From assembly GCF_029632765.1 (NCBI RefSeq), contig NZ_CP121247.1, positions 248,001-312,000 on the forward strand: a stretch of 64,000 nt of DNA, given 5' to 3'. The DNA is from Arcanobacterium wilhelmae. Its GTDB lineage: Bacteria; Actinomycetota; Actinomycetes; Actinomycetales; Actinomycetaceae. A program made the position numbers and the translations under genes. Shown in pieces: positions 39,271 to 47,783 of the stretch. Each line of letters opens with the position of its first letter. Position 1 is the stretch's first letter. The notes under the pieces are model-generated. The model was not told the DNA's origin. It did not search any database and saw only the letters and a program-made list of their open reading frames with translations.

Positions 39271-39315
39271 GTTATAAACGGGTGACAAATTGTTATCGGG
39301 CCGTTACTCTAATAT
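39271..39315 (+). promoter_or_regulatory. Direct-repeat element and -10 box upstream of NlpC/P60 gene 2
   Basis: GTTAT (39271), GTGAC (39282) and GTTAT (39292) have nearly the spacing of the element at 38147 (11 and 10 bases). A good -10 candidate, TAATAT (39310-39315), follows, about 60 bases before the ATG. The rest of the 394-base gap shows only the upstream terminator. Confidence 0.55.
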
Positions 39316-39376
39316 CTGGAAAGAAAGATCGGTCCCCCATCGATCTCGTGTGGAAATAACGGAGAGTTACTAAACT

Positions 39377-40141
39377 ATGGCAGGGCGTCATTCGCTTCTC
39401 GAGAAGAAGAACTTGAAGGATTCAGCCGCGTTCCGCGGATTTGCGATCGCCGGCACTGTGGGTGTTATTGCAGGTGCGGGAATGCCTTCGGCATTCGCAA
39501 CAGATGGTCAGGCCGATACCGCGTCGAAGGATGCGCTCGTTAAGCCAGCTACCGTGAAGGTGGATACCAACGCCACCTCGCAGGGCGCCCAGAGCGTCGA
39601 GGTAAATACTTCGGCTACTGGCGAGTGGAAGATTGCCAAGGTTGATTTTGATGCCAAGGCTGCTCCGGAGGCTCCGCAGACTGAAGATGCTCCGGCCGCA
39701 GATCAGGGTGGAGATGCGGTTGCGGCTACCGCGGTCCGTACGGCTACCTCGTCGGCTCGGGCTCCTCAGGCGCCTTCGGTCGCCCCGCGTGGGGCGGTTG
39801 CTGGCTCGTCGGTTGTAGCAACTGGCCTTTCACTCCAGGGTGTGCCTTACGTGTGGGGTGGCACCACTCCTGCTGGCTGGGATTGCATTGGCTTTGTCCG
39901 TTACGTGTTCGCACAGCATGGGGTGAGCATCGGTTCTGTTCCGTCGGCGGTTCTGTCGGTTGGCCGTCAGGTTCCTTACTCGCAGGTCCAGCCGGGTGAC
40001 ATCCTCTACTGGCCAGGCCACGTGGCGATCTCCCTTGGAAATGGTCAGAATGTTGCTGCGTGGAATCCTGGAATGGGTACTCGCGTTGGCCCGGATTCGT
40101 GGGTCGGCGGCACTCCGATCGTGATTCGCGTGGGCGTATGA
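39377..40141 (+). CDS. Secreted NlpC/P60 family protein 2, divergent paralog
   Basis: 254 residues with the same plan as gene 1: signal peptide (AIAGTVGVIAGAGMPSAFA), the near-identical phrase WKIAKVDFDAKAAPE, a low-complexity linker and an NlpC/P60 domain. The nucleophile context is GWDCIGFVRYVFAQ (Ile in place of the usual Ser after Cys) and the His is in WPGHVAISLG. Where gene 1 has GQHIAARNP this one has GQNVAAWNP, so the third active-site position differs. It may have a different substrate or reduced activity. A strong terminator follows at 40149. Confidence 0.92.
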   Translation: MAGRHSLLEKKNLKDSAAFRGFAIAGTVGVIAGAGMPSAFATDGQADTASKDALVKPATVKVDTNATSQGAQSVEVNTSATGEWKIAKVDFDAKAAPEAPQTEDAPAADQGGDAVAATAVRTATSSARAPQAPSVAPRGAVAGSSVVATGLSLQGVPYVWGGTTPAGWDCIGFVRYVFAQHGVSIGSVPSAVLSVGRQVPYSQVQPGDILYWPGHVAISLGNGQNVAAWNPGMGTRVGPDSWVGGTPIVIRVGV

Positions 40142-40148
40142 CACTTTG

Positions 40149-40184
40149 AAAATTGGGAGGTACCTCAGGTACCTCCCAATTTTT
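40149..40184. terminator. Terminator after NlpC/P60 gene 2
   Basis: Perfect 15-bp stem (AAAATTGGGAGGTAC at 40149-40163; complement 40169-40183), loop CTCAG, T-run included. Confidence 0.9.
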
Positions 40185-40386
40185 ATGTCTGCGCCCGGTT
40201 GTTGGTGCGCCTTGCCCAGCGGTGGGCTGCTCGGCAAGCCTTCCTACGGAGCCGTACTTTCGTCCCCGACGTCGGGGAAGTGCAGGCGGAACTGGCGTAT
40301 CGGCGTCGCTCCAACGATCGTCACGTGTATCACATTTGCGGTGGGCGTGAGATAATGGGAGTGTCCAAACGGAAAAGGAGAATCCC

Positions 40387-41292
40387 ATGCATGACAACGT
40401 GGTTGTGGTTGGAATTGATGGTAGCGAGCCTTCGTACGCGGCTCTCGAGTGGGCGCTGAACCAGTCGAAGGAGCGCGGTGCGCGCCTGCATTTGGTGTGT
40501 GCGTTCGAGTTGCCGACGTATGCGACTGCCTCGGTCTCCCCGATCCCTCAGGATTCGGGCCAATATTTGCGCGATGCTGCTGAGGGAATGCTGAGCAAGG
40601 CTGTCGAGATGGTTGATGGGCACGGCGTGGAGGTGACCTCGGCGCTGGAGTTTGGTGATCCTACTGAGATTTTGACGGAGCTTTCGAAGAAGGCGGCTCT
40701 GGTGGTGATTGGCGGGCGTTCGACCCGGAACAAGTTCTCGGATCGTCTGTTGCGTACCGCGTCGAGCGCCGTTCCTGCATACGCGTACTGCCCGACGGTG
40801 GTGGTGCCGTTCCATCATGAGCGCAAGTTCCAGCCGATCGAGCATATCGTGGTTGGTGTAGACGGCTCAGAGCACGGCCGGCGTGCGTTGCAGCGTGCCG
40901 TGTGGGAGGCAGACCGTTGGGGTGCACGTCTGACGGTTCTCTCGGCGATCCCGATCGCGTATAACCCGGGCATGAATGCCGTGGTGTCGGATGAGGATAT
41001 TCTCGCCGATGCTGAGAAGGAGATCCGTGCGGAGATCGATTCGGTACTTGAGGGGCGCGATGTGAAGATCAATGTGCACGCGCAGCGCGGTAATCCGTCG
41101 TACGTGTTGCCGGAGTTTTCGAAGATGGTGGATCTTGTGATTGTTGGGACGCGTGGCCGTGGCGGCATCGCGGGTTTGCTACTCGGCTCTACCTCGCAGA
41201 TGGTGTTGGGGCAGGCTGAGTGCCCAGTGATGGTTGTTCCGAAGAAGGTTCGCGACGGCGACGACGTCGGTCCGTCCAAGCGCGCCGAGTAG
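40387..41292 (+). CDS. Universal stress protein, tandem UspA domains
   Basis: 301 residues with two UspA folds (about 1-145 and 155-290). The second has an intact ATP-binding motif, GTRGRGGIAGLLLGS (G-2x-G-9x-GS). The first has GGRSTRNKFSDRLLRTASSAV, which lacks this spacing, so only one half probably binds ATP. These proteins respond to hypoxia, starvation or redox stress in actinobacteria. AAAAGGAG precedes the ATG. It is monocistronic with a terminator at 41318. Confidence 0.95.
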   Translation: MHDNVVVVGIDGSEPSYAALEWALNQSKERGARLHLVCAFELPTYATASVSPIPQDSGQYLRDAAEGMLSKAVEMVDGHGVEVTSALEFGDPTEILTELSKKAALVVIGGRSTRNKFSDRLLRTASSAVPAYAYCPTVVVPFHHERKFQPIEHIVVGVDGSEHGRRALQRAVWEADRWGARLTVLSAIPIAYNPGMNAVVSDEDILADAEKEIRAEIDSVLEGRDVKINVHAQRGNPSYVLPEFSKMVDLVIVGTRGRGGIAGLLLGSTSQMVLGQAECPVMVVPKKVRDGDDVGPSKRAE

Positions 41293-41317
41293 CCGGCTGG
41301 CGCACGGCGCGTGTTTG

Positions 41318-41356
41318 CGAAGGTGGCGAGGCTGGTGCCTCGCCACCTTCGTTTTT
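41318..41356 (+). terminator. Terminator after the universal stress protein gene
   Basis: Perfect 14-bp stem (CGAAGGTGGCGAGG, complement at 41338-41351), 6-base loop, followed by TTTTT. Confidence 0.92.
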
Positions 41357-41388
41357 GTTGCGGGTTTCGGGTATGCTGGAACGGCCCT

Positions 41389-41461
41389 GCCTCCGTAGCT
41401 CAGTGGATAGAGCACCGCTCTCCTAAAGCGGGTGTCGGCGGTTCGATCCCGCCCGGGGGCG
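41389..41461 (+). tRNA. tRNA-Arg (anticodon CCT)
   Basis: Acceptor GCCTCCG (41389-41395) pairs with CGGGGGC (41454-41460). The anticodon stem CCGCT/AGCGG holds CCT and the T-arm contains GGTTCGATCCC. CCA is not encoded. It reads the AGG codon. Confidence 0.97.
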
Positions 41462-41540
41462 CTCAAGCGCTCGCGCACTTCCTTTTCCGCTCTCGGCGCG
41501 GTAGCGCCGCTTTCTTGGCGGCGTTGAGTATCGTTGTGGT

Positions 41541-44500
41541 GTGAGTCCATTTTTTCGTCGTAAGAAGTTGAAGTCCGAACCGGAGGCTGAGGTGCAGCCG
41601 ACGCCGGTGGAGCCCCTTGCGCCCGAGGGCGATGAGGGTGATGTGAAGGCGGTGGTCGCGCCGCAGATCACGCTCGCTGATCGAGCAAGCCGCGATGAGT
41701 TGGTGAGTCAGGCTTTGCGTACCTGGCATGAGGAGCTGTGGAAGCGCGCCGCTGCTGCTGACGATGCTGCCCAGGTGGAGGTTCGCCGTTCGAGCGTGGA
41801 TTTGACGCACGCGCATCCGACGGGTTCAGCGATGTTCTACTCGCACGGGATCACGAAGTTGTCGCTTCTGGTCCGTGAGGATCGCGCTCTTGCTCAAGCT
41901 CGTGAGGCGCTGGCGCGGCTGCGTGATCGGATCGCGCAGATGAGTGCCTCCCATGGGCATGCTCCGCTCTCACTCGCGTTTGGCGAGTTCACATGGACTG
42001 ACATTGCGCAGGCGCAGGAGTTGGTGGCGGACGAGTACGAGCTCACCACCGAGCTTCATTTGGACGAGGCTGAGGTTGAGCTGGAGCCGGCGGAGGCGGC
42101 CGTCGAGTTGCATGAGCCTGTCGTCGTCACGGAGCCGGCACTGCTGCGCCAGGTGAAGCTGGAGTTTTTGGAGGGCGAGGATGCTCTGATCCAGTTGCAA
42201 CATCTTGTGGAGATTAATCCGGTGGTGTTGCGCGCGTTGCGCGAGAACGGTGCGACGGGGGAGAACATTGCGCAGGTGCGTGAGCTTGCGGCGGCAGGCG
42301 ACGCTGATGCGTTGCTCGCGCGCTTGGTGGACTTGGCGCGCGTGTATCTTCCTGGTTTTGGTTTCGAAGAACGGGCGCTACTGGGCTTGTTTGCACGGCC
42401 GGAGCGCGCGATGCTGGTGGATTTGGAGGCGATTGCGCCGTATGTGCGCACGTCTGGCGTGCTGGCGGCGCTCGCGGGCGACGAGGAAACGGCGCAGCTA
42501 ACGTCGTCGCCGATCCCTGCGGGGGATCGCGAGGATCGAGCTCCGGAGGCGGAGCGCGGCGCGGGTGATCACGACGTCGATGAGTTGCATGCTGTGGAGG
42601 CTGTGGCGAGCGGCCGGTCGTTCGTGTTGGATACGCCGCCGGGGTCGGAGAAGTTTTCCACTCTTGCGTCGATCGCTGCGGATCGGGCCGCGAGCGGCGC
42701 GTCAGTACTGTTTGTTCCCACGGATGAGGCGTCGGCCCGTGAGTTCGTGGCGCAGATGCGCCACGAAGGCCTCGATGATCTGTTGTTGGATTTGACCGAC
42801 GCCGAAGGTGCACCGCGCCGTATCCGCGAGGGTTTGCGTCTGGAGTTACCCAAGTTCGACGTCGACGAGGTGCTGGACGTTCGAGACAAGCTGGTGCGCG
42901 TTCGCCGCGTTTTGGGTGAGTTTGTCGATGATCTGCATGTGGCGGATCCGGAGTGGAAGCTTTCGATCCATGATCTGTTAGAGAAGCTTGCGCAACTTAC
43001 GGCGGATCCGAACGGCCCGGCAACCCGTGTGCGTTTGGGGAGCGAGGCCGTGTCGATGCTGCGTAATGAGGGCATGGATTCGGTCAAGGCGAAGTTTGCG
43101 AAGGCTGGGGAGCTGGGCGCTTTTAACCAGGAGTTCGCGCGTAGTGCGTGGGCTGGCTCGAAGATTTCCGACGTCGCTGAGGGGACCCGCGCCGTGGAGG
43201 AGGCTCGCCGCCTGCACGAGGTGTCGTTGCGCGCGGTGATCGCGCAGTCTTCGCGCGCCGCGGGGGAGACTGGCTTGACCCAGGCTCGTACGCTCGCCGA
43301 GTGGTTCGAGCAGGTGGACGTGCTCTCCGGCGTCGCCGAATCTTTGGACACGTTCGTTCCAGAGATTTTCGAGACTTCCGCGATGGATATGGTGATTGCG
43401 ACGGCGTCGAAGGAGTGGCGCGTGGCGAACGGCCACCAGATGAAGCGCGGGGAGCGCCGCCGGTTCCGCCGGCAGGCGCAGGATCTTGTGCGCCCCGGTG
43501 TCGTGGTGAACGATTTGCATGCGGAGCTGACACGGGCGCAGGAGCGTCGCGAAGTGTGGCGCCGTTACGCAACGGAGGGCGGCTGGCCGCGTCTTCCCGA
43601 CGGCATGGGGCAGATTCGCGTGATGCGCGAGGAGGTGGAGCGTGATCTGGACGCGCTCTCGGCTCATCTGGGCGGCGAGGATCTGGCGTCGATGCCGTTT
43701 GAGGCTTTGCAAGAGCGGCTTGCGGCGCTGGTCGCCGACGCCGATCATATGAGTTCTTTGCCTGCTCGGAACGCGATTGTGGACGAGTTGGATCGGTTTG
43801 GCTTCGGCGAGTTGCTGCGCGACATGGTTGGCCGTGGCGTTCGCGCCGAGGAATCGGGCGGGGAGCTGGAGCTCGCCTACACCTCGAGCGTGTTTGAGCA
43901 GTTGATCGCGAAGTCGCGGGTGCTGGCGAAGCTTGCGCCGGCAGACGTGTCGAACTTGTTGGAGCATTTGCGTTACCTGGATCAGCGCCACGTGCGTTCG
44001 CTCGCGGCGCCGGTGATGTTGGCTGCTGTGAAGCGTGGCCGCGAGGTGATGCGCGAGGCGAAGTCCGACACTTTGAAGCTCGATGCTCAGCTTGATGAGC
44101 GTGGGGTTGGCGGTTTGCATGATCTGATCGCGATCTATTCGCGTATCGTGCTGGCTGCGCGTCCTGTGTGGGTTGCGCCGCCGACGGTGGTGGCCGAGCT
44201 GGTTCCGCCGATGCCGTGGGTTGATGTGGTGATGGTGGAGGCCCCGGAGGCCGAGTCGGTTGCTGGCGTTGTGGCTTCGCTGGTGCGCGGCCGCCAGGTG
44301 GTGGTTGTGGGCGATACGCGCCGCGGCGCCGAGATGGAGGGCGCGCCAATTACCGATTTCGCGGGTGTTCTTCCTGTGATCGAGTTGCCTGCGAATCGTG
44401 CGGTCTACAATTCGCTTGCTGCGCGTGCGCTCATGACGCACGGCTACGCGGATGTTCTCGCGCCGGTTCCTGCGCCGCATGGGGGTTCGTCGTCGCGCCT

Positions 44501-46259
44501 GGTCCAGGTGGATGGCCGTGGGGTTCCGGCGTCGGGTAGCGACGGTGCGATCGAATCAACCCAGGTCGAGGTCGACGCCGCTGTGGACGCTGTTCTCGAG
44601 CATGCGATGTCACGCCCGGGCGAGAGCCTGGCGGTGGTGGGCATTTCGACGTCGCACGCGAACCGGATCCGAAGCGCTGTGAGCGCGCTCGCGGAGCGCT
44701 CCACCGACGTCGCCGCCCTACTTTCTGCTCCGGAACCGCTGGTTGTGGTGGATGTTGCGGGTGCGCGCGGCGTGCGCCGCGACCACGTAATCTTGTCTGT
44801 GGGTTTTGGAAAGACAGTGCATGGGCGGGTGCTCCACTCGTTCGGTGTGCTGGCGACGCCTGCTGGCACGCGCGGCTTGATCGATGCGATTGAGGCGCCG
44901 AGGCGCGAACTGACCGTGATTTCTTCGTTGGCGCCGGGCGAGATCCGCAAGGATCGCCTGTCGACGTCGGGTCCGAAGCTGCTCGCGGATCTTCTTGATG
45001 CGGCCTCCGGTTCGGCTGATGTTCCGAGTGGTCACGAGGGCGCCTCGGAGCCACTTCTTGAGGATTTGAAGCGGCGCGTGGAGGCCGACGGCTGGGTTGC
45101 GCAGCTCAACTACGGCTACGAAGGTTCCGTGTCGATTCCGCTGGTTGTGGGCCATCCGGACATTCCGGGCACGTGGGCTGTGGCTGTGGTGTTCGACGAC
45201 GATTCGTACGTTGCCGAGAAGTCGTTGCGTCGCCGTGATCGGTACCGTGTGGAGATGCTCGAGGTGCGCGGCTGGCGTGTCCATCAGACGTTCTCGACGT
45301 CGTTGTTTATTGACCCTGCTGGTGAGGCGGAGCGCGTTGGTGCTCTCATGCGTGAGGTTCACGAACGTTACAACCCGGTTGCGGTTGTAGTTCCGGAGCT
45401 CGACGACGACGGTTGGGGCGAGGTTGTGGCCGACGAAGCGGTGTCGGATCATGCCGTTTCGGAGCTGATGCCGCGCGTGTTGCCGCGCGGGCCACGGCCT
45501 GCTGTGACGCCGGGGCTTGCGCTCGCGGCTTATACTGACGATCAGCTCGACGAGATGGCCGCGTGGATCGCTTCCGACGGGGTGCCTCGCGACAACGAGC
45601 AGTTCATGGACGCGTTGCGTGCGGAGCTCGGGCTGACGCGGCGTGGCGGCCAGACCGACGCAGTGCTCGGAAACGTTGTTCGCCGCTGCGGCCAGGTGGC
45701 TGGCGGTGCGAGTGAGGAGCAGATCGCTCAGGCGCAGACGGCGCAGGCTGAGGCCGATGTAGCACAGGCTGAGGTTGAGGCCGCAGAAGAGCTTGAGCGC
45801 AGGGAGTTGATTGAGCCGGAGGAGCCCGCCGTTGACGAGCCTGGACTCGGGGGTGAGGAATCGGAGGAGCCCGCCGTTGACGAGCCTGGACTCGGGGGTG
45901 AGGAATCGGAGGAGCTCCTTGAGCAAGAGGCCGAGTTCGAGACCGAAGAGGATCTCGAGGCGGAGGCTGAGGCAGAGCTTGAGCATCGTGAGGCAATCGA
46001 GCCGAATCCCGGCGAACCAGAAATTGGCGAGTCTGAGGGCGTCAAGCCCGAGTCGCCGGTTGAGGAGGAGCTGGAGGCTGAGGAGGAGCTTGAGGTTGAG
46101 GCTGAGGAGGAGCTAGAGCGGCGCGAGCTGATCGAGCCTGGTGACACGACACCAGAATCGGTGGCGGATGCTGTTTTGGTTGAAGACGAGCCCGAAGCCG
46201 GCATGGAGAAGACGGACGGCCTGGTACTCGACGACGATCCCATATTCGAGGAACGCTGA
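41541..46259 (+). CDS. Degenerate SF1 helicase-endonuclease-like protein (pseudoenzyme)
   Basis: 1572 residues. The architecture follows large DUF4011-type SF1 helicases with a C-terminal MTES_1575-type nuclease, but every catalytic motif is altered. Walker A appears as PPGSEKFST (366-374) where GxGK(S/T) is expected. Walker B is VVMVEAPE (around Glu900) where DEAS is usual. Motif III is GDTRR (924-928) where GDxxQ is usual. The last motor motif reads GLIDAIEAPR in place of NVAVTRAR. In the nuclease region (about 1180-1270) ECDG is replaced by FDDD at 1218-1221, although LEVRGWRVHQTFSTSLFIDP is kept. The frame is intact and the codon use ordinary, so the protein seems maintained. The C-terminal 200 residues are an acidic Glu-rich tail with a 45-bp duplication. 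It lies beside tRNA-Arg and is coupled to a 73-residue gene by TGATG. The family call is from motif alignment by eye. Confidence 0.8.
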   Translation: MSPFFRRKKLKSEPEAEVQPTPVEPLAPEGDEGDVKAVVAPQITLADRASRDELVSQALRTWHEELWKRAAAADDAAQVEVRRSSVDLTHAHPTGSAMFYSHGITKLSLLVREDRALAQAREALARLRDRIAQMSASHGHAPLSLAFGEFTWTDIAQAQELVADEYELTTELHLDEAEVELEPAEAAVELHEPVVVTEPALLRQVKLEFLEGEDALIQLQHLVEINPVVLRALRENGATGENIAQVRELAAAGDADALLARLVDLARVYLPGFGFEERALLGLFARPERAMLVDLEAIAPYVRTSGVLAALAGDEETAQLTSSPIPAGDREDRAPEAERGAGDHDVDELHAVEAVASGRSFVLDTPPGSEKFSTLASIAADRAASGASVLFVPTDEASAREFVAQMRHEGLDDLLLDLTDAEGAPRRIREGLRLELPKFDVDEVLDVRDKLVRVRRVLGEFVDDLHVADPEWKLSIHDLLEKLAQLTADPNGPATRVRLGSEAVSMLRNEGMDSVKAKFAKAGELGAFNQEFARSAWAGSKISDVAEGTRAVEEARRLHEVSLRAVIAQSSRAAGETGLTQARTLAEWFEQVDVLSGVAESLDTFVPEIFETSAMDMVIATASKEWRVANGHQMKRGERRRFRRQAQDLVRPGVVVNDLHAELTRAQERREVWRRYATEGGWPRLPDGMGQIRVMREEVERDLDALSAHLGGEDLASMPFEALQERLAALVADADHMSSLPARNAIVDELDRFGFGELLRDMVGRGVRAEESGGELELAYTSSVFEQLIAKSRVLAKLAPADVSNLLEHLRYLDQRHVRSLAAPVMLAAVKRGREVMREAKSDTLKLDAQLDERGVGGLHDLIAIYSRIVLAARPVWVAPPTVVAELVPPMPWVDVVMVEAPEAESVAGVVASLVRGRQVVVVGDTRRGAEMEGAPITDFAGVLPVIELPANRAVYNSLAARALMTHGYADVLAPVPAPHGGSSSRLVQVDGRGVPASGSDGAIESTQVEVDAAVDAVLEHAMSRPGESLAVVGISTSHANRIRSAVSALAERSTDVAALLSAPEPLVVVDVAGARGVRRDHVILSVGFGKTVHGRVLHSFGVLATPAGTRGLIDAIEAPRRELTVISSLAPGEIRKDRLSTSGPKLLADLLDAASGSADVPSGHEGASEPLLEDLKRRVEADGWVAQLNYGYEGSVSIPLVVGHPDIPGTWAVAVVFDDDSYVAEKSLRRRDRYRVEMLEVRGWRVHQTFSTSLFIDPAGEAERVGALMREVHERYNPVAVVVPELDDDGWGEVVADEAVSDHAVSELMPRVLPRGPRPAVTPGLALAAYTDDQLDEMAAWIASDGVPRDNEQFMDALRAELGLTRRGGQTDAVLGNVVRRCGQVAGGASEEQIAQAQTAQAEADVAQAEVEAAEELERRELIEPEEPAVDEPGLGGEESEEPAVDEPGLGGEESEELLEQEAEFETEEDLEAEAEAELEHREAIEPNPGEPEIGESEGVKPESPVEEELEAEEELEVEAEEELERRELIEPGDTTPESVADAVLVEDEPEAGMEKTDGLVLDDDPIFEER
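45819..45908. repeat. 45-bp in-frame tandem duplication in the acidic tail
   Basis: Two identical 45-bp units (45819-45863, 45864-45908) encode EEPAVDEPGLGGEES twice. Confidence 0.92.
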
Positions 46260-46480
46260 TGGGCACACGCCAGGGCAAGCGCGTGATCGCGCTCTCGCGG
46301 GTGGATCGGGAGAAGCTCGAACGTGGTGAATTCACTAGCCCTGAACAGGCCGTGCATCAATGGGACCACACGGCTGGCGGCGAGAGGGCTCGCCGCCAGC
46401 CGGCACGAGACGAAGCGCGATTCACTCCCCACGAGAAGGATCTTCTGCGGGAGGTCCCGCCGCATTTCGGCAAGATCTAA
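46259..46480 (+). CDS. Small hypothetical protein coupled to the helicase-like gene
   Basis: Not recognised. 73 residues, basic and polar, starting MGTRQGKRVIALSRVDREKLERGEF and ending LLREVPPHFGKI; no TM segment. The ATG overlaps the previous stop (TGATG), and the local codon use matches its neighbour, so I take it as real. It may be a partner of the large protein, but nothing in it says how. Confidence 0.65.
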   Translation: MGTRQGKRVIALSRVDREKLERGEFTSPEQAVHQWDHTAGGERARRQPARDEARFTPHEKDLLREVPPHFGKI

Positions 46481-46536
46481 AAGATTGTGATGTTCAGCTA
46501 GGTCGCGAGCGCTCCATCGCATGTGTGCAACATCGT

Positions 46537-46592
46537 GGTGGCTGGTGGCTGGTGGCTGGTGGCTGGTGGCTGGTGGCTGGTGGCTGGTGGCT
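46537..46592. repeat. Heptanucleotide repeat (GGTGGCT) x8
   Basis: Eight perfect tandem copies. The array is intergenic, between the 3' ends of the 73-residue gene and mscL. Confidence 0.95.
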
Positions 46593-46617
46593 GGAGAGCT
46601 CGGGCGCTGTGAAAATA

Positions 46618-46654
46618 AAAATTGGTGGTGGCCAAGCGGCCACCACCAATTTTT
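46618..46654. terminator. Bidirectional terminator between the 73-residue gene and mscL
   Basis: Perfect 16-bp stem (AAAATTGGTGGTGGCC at 46618-46633; complement 46638-46653), loop AAGC. T-runs on both strands. Confidence 0.92.
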
Positions 46655-46691
46655 GTTACGTGCCCGTTGAACACGGGAACGCTGGGTTTGC

Positions 46692-47066
46692 TCAGTTCTG
46701 GCGAGCCAGAAGATCGCGGATCTGGGTGAGGAGCACGACGTCCTCAGTCGGAGCAGCCTCTTCAACAACGGCCGGCTTGCGCATCTTGTTGATCGGCACA
46801 ACCACGAAGAAGTAGAGGGCGGCAGCAACGATCAGGAAGTTCACCAGAGCGGTGATGATCGCGCCCGGCATCACGGCCGACTCGCCAATGTGGAACATGA
46901 GAACCGAATCGAAGTTCGGCTGGCCGAACAGTCCAGCGATGATCGGCATGAGGAACTTCTCGTTGAGAGCGGTCACAACCTGGTTGAAGGCAGCACCGAT
47001 GATCACGCCGACGGCGAGATCCACCACGTTACCGCGGGTAATAAATTCCTTGAATCCCTGAAGCAT
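46692..47066 (-). CDS. mscL: Large-conductance mechanosensitive channel
   Basis: Pentameric osmotic-release channel. 124 residues from ATG 47066 (MLQGFKEFITRGNVVDLAVGVIIGAAFNQVVTAL), preferred over an upstream ATG because AAAGGA lies at the right distance. TM1 holds the conserved NVVDLAVGVIIG pore region, TM2 is IITALVNFLIVAAALYFFVVV, and the C-terminal helix ends in LLTQIRDLLARQN. It begins the cluster that continues with the SAF, 5-FTHF cyclo-ligase and moeA-like genes. Confidence 0.97.
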   Translation of the reverse strand: MLQGFKEFITRGNVVDLAVGVIIGAAFNQVVTALNEKFLMPIIAGLFGQPNFDSVLMFHIGESAVMPGAIITALVNFLIVAAALYFFVVVPINKMRKPAVVEEAAPTEDVVLLTQIRDLLARQN

Positions 47067-47120
47067 GGGAAATCCTTTCGTCAAAACATTTGTGCAGGTG
47101 TATTGGAAAAAGGCGAAAAT

Positions 47121-47783
47121 TTAAACGGCGAGGACCGCCGTTAGAGGCGTCCTCGCTCCAATTCCAAGGACTACTCTAGCTTCTTCTTTCGAAATTGAAA
47201 GATAAAATACTGTGGTGTTATCCACTTTTGTGAAAAATGTGCTCCCGCTATTTTTGACTGCTTTACCTACGATCGTTGCTTTTTGCGCGACAAGCCTTGC
47301 TTGAGGATCTTTCTCAAGATCGCTTGCTGGTGCATACAGGCTCACCTGTGCACCTACCTCGAGTAGATCACCCGAATCGACAAGTGGGACGGCTGCAATC
47401 ACCGAGCCAGGCGGAGCGTTTTTCGTGAACCCTGAATCCAACACCTGCTCCCTCAAAACTGGCGCACCTTGTGGAACCGGCGCAACGAGGTGTTTACCCT
47501 CGACCACCTTAAGATCTGTCACTAATTTTTCTGCGAATGAAGGCGGAACCTCAGCAAACGCCAGATCTTTCGATGATGCTACTTGGCCTGCCGTAATATC
47601 CCGAGCCGCGACCACTACTCTCACTGTTTGAGGCCCCTCGCCGCTCACTGCCGTGACCGCGGACTGAGCACCGATCGCGAGCACCACTGCCAGCAACACG
47701 TACCGCCACCGCCACAATGCTGCACGCATCGGCGACGCCGAACGAGGCCGCGCAGGTACCTGTGTGTTCCCAAAAATCTTCAT
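47121..47783 (-). CDS. SAF-domain membrane protein (CpaB/RcpC-like)
   Basis: 220 residues. After a basic N-terminus comes one TM helix (WRYVLLAVVLAIGAQSAVTA, near 26-45), then an exported SAF domain (VRVVVAARDITAGQVASSKDLAFAEVP ... LVAPVPQGAPVLREQVL). Such proteins resemble the CpaB/RcpC Flp-pilus factors, but no tad genes are present. In other Actinobacteria this gene sits between mscL and the 5-FTHF cyclo-ligase gene, as here. Role unknown. Confidence 0.88.
   Translation of the reverse strand: MKIFGNTQVPARPRSASPMRAALWRWRYVLLAVVLAIGAQSAVTAVSGEGPQTVRVVVAARDITAGQVASSKDLAFAEVPPSFAEKLVTDLKVVEGKHLVAPVPQGAPVLREQVLDSGFTKNAPPGSVIAAVPLVDSGDLLEVGAQVSLYAPASDLEKDPQARLVAQKATIVGKAVKNSGSTFFTKVDNTTVFYLSISKEEARVVLGIGARTPLTAVLAV

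Noticed and set aside
38983-39376. c-di-AMP (ydaO-type) riboswitch before the NlpC/P60 paralog
   Set aside because: Such riboswitches precede NlpC/P60 genes in some actinobacteria, but I could not find the conserved core in either leader.
42978-45986. Long minus-strand frames opposite the helicase-like gene
   Set aside because: Arg/His-rich shadows; the plus frame aligns with helicase and nuclease segments.
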